This document shows positions 24,660-36,996 of a stretch of DNA of 64,000 nt, one piece after another. The position numbers and the translations under genes are program-made. Position 1 is the stretch's first letter. Each line of letters starts with the position of its first letter. This stretch comes from Neopestalotiopsis rosae (lineage: Eukaryota > Ascomycota > Sordariomycetes > Amphisphaeriales > Sporocadaceae): the NCBI GenBank assembly GCA_023078685.1, contig JALGAS010000009.1, positions 2,232,001 through 2,296,000 of the forward strand. Direction: 5' to 3'. A model generated the notes under the pieces. That model had not been told where the DNA came from. It searched no databases and worked only from the letters and a program-made list of their open reading frames with translations.

Positions 24660-26240
24660 TAATTACTATTTCCACAAGACGCATCAAACCAGAGGCAGTC
24701 TGTTTGTAACAAAAAAAGTCTTTCATACATTTAACCATAAAGAAGAACGGATACTTTCAACAGGAAGCATGCGTTCAAATCGAGTCTTACTTCCAAGGGC
24801 TGGTCGCCGCGATAACGATGACTGATTGTAGATGGAGTGCCTCACTACCATTTGTTCCAATCGAGCTGCCATTTCTCATTATCCCAACCCAAACGCAGCG
24901 AGGCCGAATATCCCGTTTGAAATCTACACAAAAACTGTAGCGTCGAAACACATTCCCATACTTCCCAATGCCAAAGTCCGTCCGTCATGTCAGACGGCAA
25001 ACAAGTACGACGCCATGAAGCGACGCATCTGGAGATTGTATCCCAAATGCCTGACTGATACTACCAAGTATCTCTGGTGGTTCGAAACTATATTACTGGG
25101 AAGCCCAGAAAATCGAACGGTCTGAAACAAACGATTGAACTTGTAGCAGACAGACATCAAGACGACTCGCAACTTGAAGCTGGTGAATGGGGGCCCAAAC
25201 CAAGGAGAATTACCGGAAAAGAAAAAAAATGAAGCCAGATATCTGGGCGGCAGCTTTCCTTTGCTGCGAACCAGAGAAGCCCGAATAACATTCGGTTCGG
25301 TATTGAGGTGGGGAAAAACCAACCCCCACCTAGGACCACAGCCGTGAGGCTGGTGCCCTTGTATGGTTTGGATCAAGGGGGAAAATGGTCAAATTCAACA
25401 AGTATGACTTTGGAATAATAGTTCTCATAAAACGTATGGCAGTTTGTACTGGATTGTATTGATTGAATGAGTGATGATTTCTTGTTGTTCTTTTTTCTGC
25501 CAAAAGTCAACGCAAAACCAAGGCTTTTTAAGTCACATCTGGACCACTAAGCCATTCCATGCTAACCCCCATAAGCCACTTTCAGTTGGCAAACCCAGCG
25601 ACCCGGGAATTTCTTTCTTTCCTCATCCCTAAATACACATCTGCGCATCGAGCTAGACGAGGCCTCGGGACGCACCCCTGGCCGGGCCACATAGCAAGGT
25701 ACCAAGAAGATCCCGTCTCAGAAGCAAGACCTAGAGTATTCAGCACAGGTCAGTTATTGATGGTACGTACCCTGCTTTCATGGAAAAGCAATCAGCACAT
25801 ATCCTTCCAAGTACCCCAGTTCTGGACTTAATCAACCCAATCTAGTCCCGTCTCTTGATTATATATTAGATTCAACCCTCTCGACAAACGCCTATCGCAG
25901 ACCATTCTTGTAGACCAAACGTCCCAACCCCAACCACTACCAAGATTCATAAACACCGACAAGCATATACTCCTGCAGTGGTATGTCGCTGTTGCATGAG
26001 TGTATTCTAATATCTACAGGTTCCTGACTGCTTGCTTCCTTCAGATCCACATTGACGACTTTATCTCTCGTTTTCTACACCGAGTTCCGAAAAGATTATG
26101 TATCTGACCATCTATGGTTGATCGACTGTCTCTACTGCTCTTCGGCCCCTCCTGGATCCGGCATCTGGAAAAGAGTTGTACACTTCGTCGTCTCTGTTAC
26201 AACCGTCTCCCTTCGCATTACTCCAATAGTGAAAGGGCGA
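24660..26240. other. gene-free stretch, possible promoter of the C2H2 gene
   Basis: No supported gene. The last about 500 bases are pyrimidine- and CAAC-rich, as in fungal 5' regions, ahead of the C2H2 pseudogene. Confidence 0.4.
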
Positions 26241-26251
26241 TATTACATAAA

Positions 26252-27556
26252 ATGAATCACCAGGATCCCAGCCAACAACCTCGGGATCAAACGGAGTGCG
26301 AAACTCCAACCGTCAATCTAATCAGATGGCTTCACATATGGCGGCCGACCAAATCATGCCACAAAGTTTCGCGCCGAGGCGCCCTACAGCTGGCGGGTTG
26401 CCATAGTTCACCCTGCCTAACCGAACTGCGGTAGAGGCAACACCGAGTATGCACAACTGGCCCGATATATTCCATTTCGCAGAAGGTCGGGAAATGGAGC
26501 CCAAAACTAACTGCATAACAGCAGTCCCCATTATCAATGGTCTGGATGGGCTAAGCGCTCCTGGCAGCCAATATTCGAGCCAGAATAGCCCCATTTCTCA
26601 TTCACTGAGCTCCCAAGGCGGAGTCAGCAGCCCTTGTGGTCAACCATCGTCGGCTTGGTCGATGTCAAACCAGGCTCCTCCCGCATACACGTCTACACAC
26701 ATCATCATCCACAATATTTGGACCTGGTGCTTCTCCCGGCGGCATCTCGCCACAAATTATAGCTTATACCACACAGCCCACGGTCACAAAGCCACAGACA
26801 CCCAGAACGATGGCTCTCCCTTCCCTTCACGGGCAGTATGGGCAATGGCCTTTATCTGGTCACTTCTCTCAACAACAGGGATCACCACATCAACCCATGG
26901 GTGGAAGCCAACTTCCGTCTTCAGATGGTCATCTCGCCCAGCAGCTCCCTTCGCCGGGGAGCCACATCAGCCATCAAGCTCCCTCTACAGGCAACCATCT
27001 TTCGTTTTCGAGCACAGGGCACTCCATGTCGACTCTGATCCATAGTCCATTTACCAATCATGAGTCCCATCCTCACGGTGGCTACCAGTATGCGAACCCT
27101 GTGTTGTCGAACATGACCAACCCTAGAGGCAAAATGACAGTATGTGGCGGAGTCGGACCGTATCAGCCCGGGGCACCATACACGCTTGGTAGCCACCATG
27201 TTGCCATGGACTCCAATCAGCATCCGGCCAACAACCAGGCAGAGCGCCCGTACAAGTGCGATACTTGCTCAGAGTCATTCAACCGAAATCATGACCTGAA
27301 GCGACACAAGAGGATCCACCTTGCAGTAAAGCCATTCCCGTGTAATTTCTGCGATAAGAGCTTCTCTCGAAAGGACGCCCTTAAGGTAAGTTCTGTTTGC
27401 GCCTCAAGGCCGTGACCCGATGCTGATTTCTTTCCACAGAGACATCGACTCGTGAAGAACTGCGAAAGCAAAGCAACCAAGAACAACAGTTCATCGCCAA
27501 AATCAGAAATGACCCAGTCGGAGATCAAGATTGAGGAAACCAAGTTTGATAACTGA
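26252..27556 (+). pseudogene. C2H2 zinc-finger transcription factor, interrupted
   Basis: Two adjacent zinc fingers lie at the C-terminus: YKCDTCSESFNRNHDLKRH with KRIH, then FPCNFCDKSFSRKDALK, completed across an intron (27386-27439, GTAAGT/CACAG) by RHRLVKNC, giving a C2H2 and a C2HC finger. The last exon ends at 27556 with an acidic tail. The long N-terminal part is rich in Ser, Gln, His and Pro (SQYSSQNSPISHSLSSQGG), typical of fungal regulators. The frame is broken by a TAG at 26404-26406, by a shift near 26700-26715 in a CATCATCATC stretch, and probably near 26320 between two possible starts (26252 and 26326). It would have been a nuclear DNA-binding protein. I cannot name the orthologue. 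Confidence 0.75.
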
Positions 27557-27914
27557 TTGGCAGAAAGACCAGGTGGCATCCGTCCTCGAAGTAATGCCGA
27601 ATCCCGGACGTCAATTAGATTAGCATCCAAGATCATAAGATAGAGATGTGCCACAAGTATCCATACCAAACCTACCCAGTAGTCGAACACAAATCGCAAC
27701 TGTCAAGTCGAGGTTGTCAGCAGATGTCAAAGGATGCGAGAATTGTCGGGTTGTCAGGAATAATTATTGTAAAGGTCTTTCGTAAACTCTTTTTCTCATC
27801 ATTTTGGCCCACAGAGAATGCAGTGCTAAGCATCTTATTAGGAATCCGAGTTGCATTCCGGCATCAATGTCAGGGGAGCCCCAAGACAACGACATTCACA
27901 CAATTGCGGAACAG

Positions 27915-28300
27915 TACTCTGTTGTCTGTAGGACAGAAGAGTATCCCGCCATAGAAGAGTAGCCCAGATAAACAGGACAGAAGATTACGCCGAGATTGTG
28001 CCATTCTGAAATAATCATTATGTTCTATTCAATCGTCGTATTTCGGAAGGATATCCGTTCAGACTGTTGGAGGCGGAGTAGTTGTCGTCGAGATACTCTT
28101 CTGTACTGGGATGCTCTTCTGTACTGGGATGCTCTTCTGTACTGGGATACTCTTCTGTGCTTGGATGCTCTTTCTGGATTGGGATACTCTTTCTGTGTTA
28201 GGATACTCTTCCTGTGTTGGGATACTCTTCTGGGACAGTCCTCAGTCCTGCAGGGAACAAGGGTTCTGTCCCGGAATTGCATATATGTCCTGGAGCTCCC
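27915..28300 (+). repeat. minisatellite/hairpin element, copy at the end of the MATE-like remnant
   Basis: Inverted arms of the same family face each other. 27920-27995 carries reverse-oriented units and the CAGATAAACAGGACAGAA border; about 28093-28245 carries forward 18-bp units such as GATGCTCTTCTGTACTGG. GGGTTCTGTCCCGGAATT and GGAGCTCCCCTGGCCTT follow. The segment 28018-28095 is similar to 62336-62425. Confidence 0.8.
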
Positions 28301-29105
28301 CTGGCCTTCCTGCTTTAGTGTACCAAACGCCAAAGGAACCTCGGCCGCGACGGCCAATGTTAGTGACATAAGAGCCGGTCGCACGATGCACATAAGATCA
28401 GCGCGCGAGGCCGGCGGCCGCCGCTGATGCACACCGATCCGTTGCCGCCATCGGCCCCACGCATGCACTGTGAGGGCCTGCACTGGCACCATGACGAGTC
28501 CCCAGCGAATTGTGTTGAGAACGCCCCAGGCTGTACCATAGGTAGTGCCCAGGCCCACAACATTGCTCACGAGCCAAAGATAGAGGGCGTTGCGGGCCAG
28601 CGACTCGGTCAGGGTTAATAGGCCTGGGCGGGCGAGGACAAGAAGGGCTCCGCCAGCTTGGGGCGATGCAGCGGAAGCCCTCTCGCCGTACTAAAGGCCA
28701 GCTCTGCGTCCAGAGAAGATGGCATACGCCAACAATGGCTGCTGCAAAGCCGCAAGCGAGTTGGATACCAGCCTGTATGTTGACCGAGGGCTGCGTAGTG
28801 CCAACATGGAATGGCGAGAGGAAAAGGAAATCCAGGGCAATGTTGACGAGAAACGTAACTGCGCTGATGACAAGTGGGACGTCCGGCTTGTCGAGCGCAC
28901 GCCCTGTGGCGGTTCCGGCTGTCTCGACGGCCGAGCTAAAGGTTGAGAAAGCCCCAATGCGTACATGAATCAGACTGGAGGCACGTACTTCCACGGGCAC
29001 GAAGCTTGCTGCAAACGCCTCCGCTGCACCAGCAAAGACCACGCTAATAGCGAGCCCGAGTAGCGCCTGCACCACGACCAAAGTATGCGCAAGTTTGCTT
29101 ACATC
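28300..29105 (-). pseudogene. truncated MATE-like multidrug/polysaccharide-flippase-type transporter
   Basis: On the minus strand, from about 29105, the frame reads VVVQALLGLAISVVFAGAAE, then a helix-rich part including SSAVETAGTATGRALDKPD and VISAVTFLVNIALDFLFLS. After a frameshift near 28640 it continues as WLVSNVVGLGTTYGTAWG, then VVPVQALTVHAWG-like sequence and LTLAVAAEVPLAFG. These are the repeated hydrophobic helices and small-residue motifs of MATE-like fungal transporters. The N-terminal helices are missing before 29105, and the C-terminal end is cut where the minisatellite element starts near 28310. Known MATE proteins export drugs or metabolites by cation antiport; this fragment cannot work. 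The family call rests on the pattern of helices and is moderately sure. Confidence 0.6.
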
Positions 29106-29109
29106 GTTC

Positions 29110-29980
29110 GATCCAATTCTTTCTTTGCTTAGTTATACGATACTATGTCCCTTTTCTATGTAGACAGCTGACAGCCTGGTCATCAATCACAATCACCCAT
29201 GCGACGATGTGTTGCATCAAACGTAGTGGCACTATGTATCTTAACCCGGTCAGGCGTCTGTTCGATAGGAAAAGTTAGTGTCCCAGCCCCTGTACAAGCA
29301 AGGGTGTTTAACACTTACCAACAGAATCATTGCAGCGTGGATATGATACCAGGGACGGTGTGTGCATACGACGTACTTGGCTGTCTTACCTTGTGAAGTG
29401 TTTAGCACCTTCCTCCTGTCACAATCAAGCATCAAATTTTGGTGCGGAGTGGCACATCTGCAGCACAACTCATGTCACTTGACTTGAACTTAAACGCTTT
29501 CTGTGGCATAAGAGAATTTCCTCCTGCAGCATAGTTGCCACCTAACTCTCCTTCCATCCTGAGATAACCCGCGAATGGAATATGAAGTTTGTTCTTAAGG
29601 ACTTGGATTGGTTGGTTCGGTAGAACTGTGCATGGTTGTTCGGCGTAGACTTTCGGCAACTTATTCGTTAATGGCAGCGGGTAACAATACATGACGAATG
29701 AATAATGCGAGGAGTTATCATGAGAGACTACGTCGTTCTGCTTGATATGTATGTATTGTAGTCTTATGATTGAAGGAAACACCAATGGTTATACTAATTC
29801 AGATGGCCAGTTGTGCCTGGCCGACTCCCAGAATCTCGGCATAATCTGGTAAGTGATTCGCGTTAGGTGCACTTGTTCCAACATGGAAAATGGGTAGGTA
29901 TTCTTTGCAATTGGAAAGCCAGTATATGACTGCTGGTTTAATTCTTGAATCCACTTTCGTGATTGAAGAGACCTTGTTTT
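29110..29980. other. gene-free stretch
   Basis: No supported gene. Confidence 0.45.
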
Positions 29981-29983
29981 GGG

Positions 29984-30346
29984 TTAGTTGATTAGATAGT
30001 GGAAGAGGGGCCATAGGATCGAGTTTGCAAAGCCATTGTAGTGCCTGTCTGCAAGGTCGTCGTCGATAAAGACGGGTACAGCGCCATACTGGTCTTTGAG
30101 CTGCCGCTTCACTTTCTCAATCTCGGGCTCGGGGACCTCCAAGCCGGGCCAACCGTACCACTGAAAGGTTGTGGTTTTACTCAGGCCGCTAAGACCGGTG
30201 ACTAGTCCACCAGAGGACATGGAGAAGCTGTACTGGCCCGCCTCCTGGCGGTTGATGGTAATGGGCAGGCGGTTTGAGATGAGCAGCAATCTGCCCTGTG
30301 TACCGTCTTGTTGAGCCATAGGATCATATTTGTTCGCGTCAAACAA
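29984..30346 (-). pseudogene. 5' fragment of trehalose-6-phosphate synthase (Tps1/TpsA type)
   Basis: This 120-residue frame matches the N-terminus of fungal Tps1: RLLLISNRLPITINR, then SMSSGGLVTGLSGLSK, WYGWPGLEVPEPEI, VPVFIDDDLADRHYNGFAN and SILWPLFHY. The similarity stops abruptly at FHY, where the family continues with a Pro-Gly segment; here three unrelated codons and a stop follow, with no splice donor. The UDP-glucose and most of the glucose-6-phosphate binding residues are absent, so it cannot make trehalose-6-phosphate. The frame itself is undamaged, which suggests a fairly recent partial copy. An ATG at 30319 is an equally good start. The upstream about 700 bases may include its promoter. 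Confidence 0.85.
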
Positions 30347-30349
30347 GAG

Positions 30350-31400
30350 ATATGTGTTAGGTAGTATTTAGCCAGGAAGAGAGGACTAAATTGCGAGAAA
30401 GAAATAGGCGGGGCTAATATTCGGGCGAACTCCACAGCATTGAAATGAGTGCTGGCGCGGCTGTGGTAGGCGATCGCGAACGGCAAGAGACAAGACAGAA
30501 CACGAGGCGAGGAAAGGGATGTTTGCTTGAGTGACGACCAGGTGTAGAATGTTGAGAAAAAGAGGTCTAACTACTGTACCTATACAGGTCTTTAAGGTAG
30601 CAAGCAAGTGGGCACGTCAATTGGCGTCGATGGTGGGGTAGACAGATCCCCAACCTTAGTGTTGGTTCTTTGGAGAGTCGCCGAACAAGCATGTGGGCTC
30701 CGTTTGAGGTTTTGATTGGCATCCTGGATTATTCAGTGGAACGATGGCGGACGGGGATTCAAGATTTCGCAAAATAGGGCTGGCAGACGGAGTAAGAGGA
30801 CACAACAGCAAGACAAATCGTTTCCCAATCACCTACCTATCCATTTTTCCTGCATTCAAGCCGGCTAGCTTTCATCCCCGACGGCCCGGATACTCCCTCT
30901 CCTCCTCTCCATCTAGTTCTGTCCCTCCAGATTTGAAACAGCACATCAACGGTCTATATCAACGGTCCATATGTATTTATCCCTTGTCTGGTCAGTCTAA
31001 CCAGGTAGGTAAAGTACACTGATGATAGAGACCTTGGCCTGGACCAGTCCGCGGGTAAGAGTAGATATTGTACGAACAACTGGTCTATCCCCTTGCCGGA
31101 AACCTAGTCATCGCTTTTTTCCCAATAATACACAGTCGACAGTTTCGCCCTGTCATGCATGACCTATACTGCTGCTCTACACTTTCTGCGTGCAATCTTT
31201 CTCTTGGTGCTAATCTGTATTGGTCGGTTGGCAACAATTTCGCGACCGAGTCAGACGACGCCAATACCCCTTTAACCGGAGAGTGTAGGATCAAATTGCA
31301 AAAACTGGTGAAATGTACAGTAAGCATCAAGAACAAGCAACCAGAACTTGTCGGTTCAGTAGCCAGCGTTGATGCACTAACATCCCGGCCACACTCCATA
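30350..31400. other. upstream region of the Tps1 fragment, no gene seen
   Basis: No supported gene. This may be the copied promoter and 5' untranslated region of the Tps1-type fragment. Confidence 0.4.
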
Positions 31401-31410
31401 ATACAACAAC

Positions 31411-31570
31411 AATAATGCCTGCGGGGTTAATGCCTGCGGGGTTAATGCCTGCGGGGTTAATGCCTAGCGGGATTCGAGCCGTGCCTCCCACAATCCTTCC
31501 CATGTGGAAGCCAAAGTACAGTGCTTAGGCCAGAGCAAATCACTCCAACGGTTGAGCTGATGTGAGAATC
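31411..31570 (-). repeat. 15-bp direct repeats next to tRNA-like promoter boxes (possible SINE remnant)
   Basis: Plus strand 31413-31457 holds three copies of AATGCCTGCGGGGTT, then a degenerate one. On the minus strand these follow GGCTCGAATCC (one mismatch to a B box), and about 75 bases earlier AGCTCAACCGTTGGAG resembles an A box. The order head, B box, simple-repeat tail is that of tRNA-derived SINEs. A folded tRNA is not evident. Confidence 0.35.
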
Positions 31571-31769
31571 AAAGCTTCGCATATGACTGGATTCCCAGTT
31601 CGGATCTACCAGATCTTTGTTTGAGGTATCGCGACCAGGAGATTCTAAACCTGACGGCTGTCTGCACGTTCTCTGATGACGTCAATGTGTCGTATGTGGG
31701 CACTAACGTTAAGCACGTACCAGGGCACGCATTGGCGGACGAACACTAAACCCTGGCAATGGACGATTT

Positions 31770-32490
31770 TCCGGTTCTTGCGTCACAAATACATTTGCTT
31801 GGGTTTAAGATTATTCCCATGAGGCACTGATATACCACCAATAACACGAACACTAATATTCACAACCCTATTTGCACGATATCATACCTCAAATATTTAC
31901 ATATAAGACCGCAACAACAATTAACCTGGAGCCGCGTCCTCCGCTGTATTATAATAAGCTCAATCAAACTCCGAGGAATCATTACATGAATAGCAGTTAG
32001 CATCTTACAGTCCAATTAGTAATCAAATAGGAACTTCTGATCTAATTACCTTATATTTTACTTGTATTCTGGATTCTTGATACACATAATGTGTCCTTTA
32101 AAGATTTGCGTATAATCTGCCAGATATGTCAGGAATTAGGCAGTCAATAATATTTTGCGATTTGTTGCCCTGAGGCACGGAAACAGCACTTTGCCATTAT
32201 AACAAACTGCCCATATTATAAACACCAAACCTTTAATATTAGCGGCTTTATTTGCGACGACTGCCTTTAAAGTCTTGACTGGAACAGCGAAATAATCACT
32301 GGATAAGGAAGTGCCCACTGCCTACACTCCTACTGACGGGATAAGCCGGCCGATTATAATAGTGGCGCCCGCCTTTATATCCTTGTATCTCGAAAGAAAG
32401 AGAAACGCAGTTATATCACACAACTCACTAATCATCTGGCAAGAGAAGCGGATGAGCACGTGACGAATAAATGATTTAATCTTGTGCAAG
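31770..32490 (+). repeat. 0.7-kb dispersed repeat with Cys-rich frame, decayed copy A
   Basis: This matches copy B (minus, 40940-41665) along its whole length. It starts with TTGCGTCAC, includes GACACGAAC-type and upstream blocks, the Cys-rich frame from an ATG at 32089, and a 3' part with TGACGGGATAAG ending near AATGATTTAATC. The frame is broken by a one-base shift after four codons and by TAA codons. Copy A is visibly more AT-rich than copy B. Confidence 0.85.
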
Positions 32491-33630
32491 AACCCGTGCA
32501 CCTCAGGGATAGTTAAGAAAACATGAACTGCCTTTCGGAGAACTCGGTCAGATGGGCTCACAAACATGTTAACATATAAATAAATACGTCTCGTTTATGA
32601 ATTTCATAAATGTAAGGTTCATTTAAGTAAAAGATACCATTTTTATCTATTAACCTAAAGGCTCCATATAAAGGAAAGAGCCATGTCTAGCTGAGACGGA
32701 AACACGTGTTAACGGATAGAAGGGTCAAATACGACAAAATTAGCCTAGACTTCTGATGCTTAACATTCAGGTAACGATGAGACGCTGGAATCACCAGGTA
32801 AAGGCGCCAGGCTTTTGTTTGGTTCTTCCAGTTATTTCGAATTGCTGAGTGACTTAAGAAAAGCAAATATCATCTCCAAGTCTATCCTCACCACATGCCT
32901 CGGTCATGGTTGTGTGCTGGTGGGCCGCCGAGTTGGCGAGCGTCGCCATTTGCTCCTGATAGGACGCCCTTTGCCTCAGCTGGTTCCGGGATCGCGCCAA
33001 GAATTGCGGCCAAGGCTATATTATAACGGGCTAGCTTCTGCAACTCCCGCTGCAGACCCCGCCACTTGTCGAAGTTTACACTACACAGTCATATTAAGAA
33101 GATTTCGGGGGAAATTGCATGAGATTCCAAAGCAACTGGCAGGGGCTGGCTCGAAATACGCTACTAGACTTCGTCATTCTGACGCTATCGTAGTATATCG
33201 ACTTAACATTACCCCACCAATTATTGCCTCATCGAAGGAAGGGTCCATGAGGTGAAAATTATTACACTGTGGTGATGTGATCTTCTGTAATATTTATGTA
33301 TATATGACGATTGGTTGGTTACACATGCAGCGAAAGCCCCGAGCTCTAGCAATGATGTTCAGGAAAGGTGAACAGCAAATCCATCTATCATGCGATATAC
33401 TTGGTCTTAGCATATCCCTGCTCCACTATGAGAAGCGAATTGAATGGAGTTCTTCTCCACCCCCGGTTATGGCCAAGCTCTAGTAACTGTTTTGTGGACA
33501 GCGGCTAGCTGCGTCCCGACTGTGACTGTGTCACGTACGTTGGTCGGAATGGTATTAATACCTCCTTCTTTGCTTGGGGGAGTTCGCAAAGAGACCAGGC
33601 AGCGTAAAGCGTTATGACCGGCTCATAGCA
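32490..33630. other. gene-free stretch upstream of rds1
   Basis: No supported gene. The block at 33005-33055 resembles 15065-15115. The last 200 bases are the likely promoter of the Rds1-type gene. Confidence 0.45.
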
Positions 33631-33637
33631 TCTCATA

Positions 33638-35092
33638 ATGGCTCCGTTAGTTGAACTTGCAGTTGCCGCTATAAGTGCTGCATCATCTTATGTGGTTACA
33701 ACAACCACCGCTACAACTACTCTCGGCCCGTATGCGCCCGTCGGTTACGTCCCTTATGTCCCAACACTGGTGACTAGTGCGACTACAGATATTACTAGTC
33801 ACGGTCCTTACTCTGGCACTGCGACGACCACCGGCCACGAGCAGGCGAGCACTACCTTGAGCGCTACCATCTCGCCCCTACCAAAAATAGCCACTTACCA
33901 CAATGCCAACGGCAAGCTTACGGGACCGGAAATCATCCCCTATCAGCCATCAGGTTGGTACTGTGCAATTTGTGTGTGCGAAACAAGCTAACACCTCGTA
34001 GGCGGCAAGGGTTACGATCAAATCCCTGTGTATCAGGTAGAAAGTGACCATGATTTCGAGTCCGTTGTTCTTGGCATTCACCAGGAATACATTGAGTTAG
34101 ACCTTTTTCACTACGGATTGGCGGTGTTCAATGAGACTGAGTTCGAGGCCGCGGGCCTAACCAGCGAGGATCGCGACCTCCTGCAATACATGGCAGTCCA
34201 AGAGGCTGGACACGCCACTTTATTAACAAACCTTGTCGGCGAGGCTGCACCAAAACAGTGTAGCTATGACTATCCGTTCACCACTGTTCGTGAATATATT
34301 GATTTCATGCAGAAGTTGACTCGTTGGGGAGAGAGCGGCAACTGGGGTTTCCTCGGCCATATGGACAGCCGTGAGGCTGCTACTCTCCTGGTTCAAGCTG
34401 AGGCTATTGAGGCCCGGCAACAAGCCATATTCCGCCAACTGCTTGGCCTTCACCCCATGCCTATTTGGTTTGCCCCTGGTATCCCCCAGAGTTGGCACTG
34501 GACCCTGCTTTCGCAATACATTAGCTCTTGCCCTGAGAACAACACCCGTGTTGTCTGGCAGAACTTCCCTGCTCTCCACGTTGTGAACCAGCCCAACCCC
34601 AACAGACTCCACGCAAATGACACTAAAGACTGGGAACTCGTCGGTAACCGCACTGGCGACCCTACCAAGTCGTCCATCTCCTCGGATGATAGCTGTGTCG
34701 ATAACACTGTGGCGGGATACTCCTGCACTCCTGCTATTTCTCACAATCGCGTTGAGCCTCTCAGCTTCGCCGGCCGTGAGGTTTTCCTGACCTGGGACGA
34801 TCCTGGCCTGGCTGTCGGCCCCAATAACAGTTACACGACCTCAACCACTGCGAGCGAGCCCCAATACGTCGCTTGGCTGGGACAGTTTAACCTCACTTAC
34901 ACTCCCCTTACCAAGACTGGTGTCAACAGCGGCAAGACGTACCAGCCCAAAGCTGATACCTTCGAGACTGACCCAGCTCTGAACGGCACTGCTTTCATCG
35001 CCCTGACTGACTCAATTCTTTTTGTCACGCCTTTCAACTTGACGCTCATCAACCCACATGTCCGTGCGCTTGGTCTCTACCAGGCTGGTTAA
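33638..35092 (+). CDS. rds1: Rds1-type stress-response protein with ferritin-like domain
   Basis: Two exons, 33638-33953 and 34002-35092, flank a 48-nt intron (donor GTTGGT, branch-like GCTAAC, acceptor CTCGTAG); the join is phase 1 and gives 468 residues. The N-terminal about 35 residues are hydrophobic, then Thr-rich, and could act as a signal peptide; several N-x-S/T sites fit secretion. From about residue 115 the ferritin-like (Ferritin_2) domain runs: DFESVVLGIHQEYIELDLFH, then AVQEAGHATLL and LVQAEAIEARQQAIFRQL, with Glu and His at the positions expected for a di-iron four-helix fold. The C-terminal half is typical of Rds1 homologues. In fission yeast rds1 is induced by glucose, ammonium, phosphate, CO2 and temperature changes; the biochemical role is unknown. 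The frame and splice sites are intact. Confidence 0.9.
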
Positions 35093-35099
35093 GCGATTA

Positions 35100-36990
35100 C
35101 GGACTGACAGATGTATCCTGCGTTACCCATTCGATTCATGAGTGGAAATGGTTGGAGATGTATGGAATTGTTCTGGTCACTATGCCATTGTGCATATAGT
35201 GTTAATAATATCACCCACGCCTTCGCCGCAGTTAATATAAATGTCATCACTCAATCGACCGTGCTTCTTACTTATTCCCTACATCGGTTATCTGATAGCT
35301 CCACATCCCTTCGTGTTGCTATGAACTACTTGATTGAAGCTGGAGATACGTGCATAACGAAATCGGCTCCTGCGTTTTCTGACTGAAATGTTTTTCAATA
35401 TATCCATTCCCGGCGGGACACAGGTATGAACTTGCTAACTTACTATATACAAGGCAGTACCGACTTATATACATAAACATTCAGCGGCTCGCTGACACTG
35501 ATTTATTTAAAATAATGACATCAATTAGTTACCCCAATCTATTGTTTTCGTCGAACTATCTATAAAATCGTAAGATTTTCACAATAACATCTGTTTTAAG
35601 AGAGTAGAGACAACTCGCAGATCAAGACCTTGGTGCATTTCGATTGAGCCCAGGATTTTTGTGGGAGGTATGGTCGTGAATACGCGGTTTTCCGCTTCGC
35701 GTGCCTAGAGCCCATTCTAATGCCCACCAACTGGAATATACAGTGGACGCCTTGATGGCAGTAGAGCTTCTTCCGGCCGATGATGCAATTGTACCCTGAT
35801 CGTCGCGCGTCCCTGCTAGAGATTGACCAGATATCTTGTGAAAATGCTCCTGATCGGCTATTCTTATATTTCCCATGTTGGCGGTTCGCAGTTGTTCCAC
35901 AACAAGAACTATAGCATGGTTAGCTTGTCGTGCTTGATTGCAATTTAAACTGAGTGCCAGAGATTTGCCCTTTATTGCTTGATACTACAAGTCAAATCGT
36001 GGAATGGATGGCCTGAATTCGTTCACTTCAGTACTGTGCAGAAGAGAGGAGAGAGCATTCATCATACATAAGTTAAGGTGCTGAAGCCTCTTCCGTGGCT
36101 ACAGTTTGATCTTAAATTTAGAAGACGTTCCTCAAAATGGAAAACCCACTTCCTCCTCTTACTAGTTCGTTTTCGTCGCCGGGGTAGAACATTCAATTCT
36201 AGCATCGGTTGCAAAAGCCCATAAAGAGATACTTTTAGTGTTGTTGTTGTATATTACGGTTGGACACAATAAAATGTGGACCAACTATAAGAAATCGACA
36301 GAACGCAACAAAATCTCAAAAAGACCACGGAAATCAATGCAAGCAGCCTGATACATATATATTATCCAGGGTCCAATGTCCACGAGCATTGAGTTAGCAT
36401 CAGAGCTCTATTTGGCAAACAAGCCCTACAACAAGTCTCTTATCTAAACAGCTTGCCATCGTGCTGCTGGAAATTGCTCGCAGGGCCAAGGGCAGAGGTA
36501 CGAGGTAACACGTAAGGCTATGTTTTCTAGTGGTTTATTCCCGCGCCATCACGTCACTATTGCTGGTATTCTTCACGTGAACTGCAAAGTATAGCAAAGT
36601 ATCTAGTACAGAAAAGCATCCAAGCACATACGAGTATCCCCCAGTACAGAAGCTTGCCCCATCACAGAAGAATATCCCGGCGTCTACAAATCGATTGAGC
36701 ACAGCCTCAGAACCTGGAGCCTGGAATCAATGTGCTGCAGTGTCTCGAGGGCCTGGAAAGTCCCAGTATTGACAAGCACGGGCCAATATGACTACATTGG
36801 CAAGAATGGTAATGCTAAGCACATTTATACCTGCTGCGATTTATTTGGCTGCAATTTCTGCCACAATTGCACGATTTAAGAGAGACGATATCAATGGAAA
36901 GGCATTCATATCTATCTAAGATTGGAAGAATGATGAAACGATCAATGCCAATATCAAAGTATTCAATGTTTCCCTTGTCCACCAACACCT
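35100..36990. other. gene-free, AT-rich stretch with weak minisatellite
   Basis: No supported gene. Degenerate 18-bp-type units (GTATCCCCCAGTACAGAAG and similar) lie at about 36595-36690. A 92-codon minus-strand frame at 35622-35900 has no recognisable motif. Confidence 0.5.
36595..36690 (-). repeat. degenerate 18-bp minisatellite units
   Basis: Four to five reverse-oriented units (CAGAAAAGCATCC, GAGTATCCCCCAGTACAGAAG, ATCACAGAAGAATATCCC) match the family at 13.7-14.1 kb. Confidence 0.6.
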
Positions 36991-36996
36991 TGATGA

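Noticed and set aside
24407..24709. Plus-strand frame with a repeated TYNHLQSLTI peptide
   Set aside because: By-product of the 10-bp array, which is open in all plus-strand frames.
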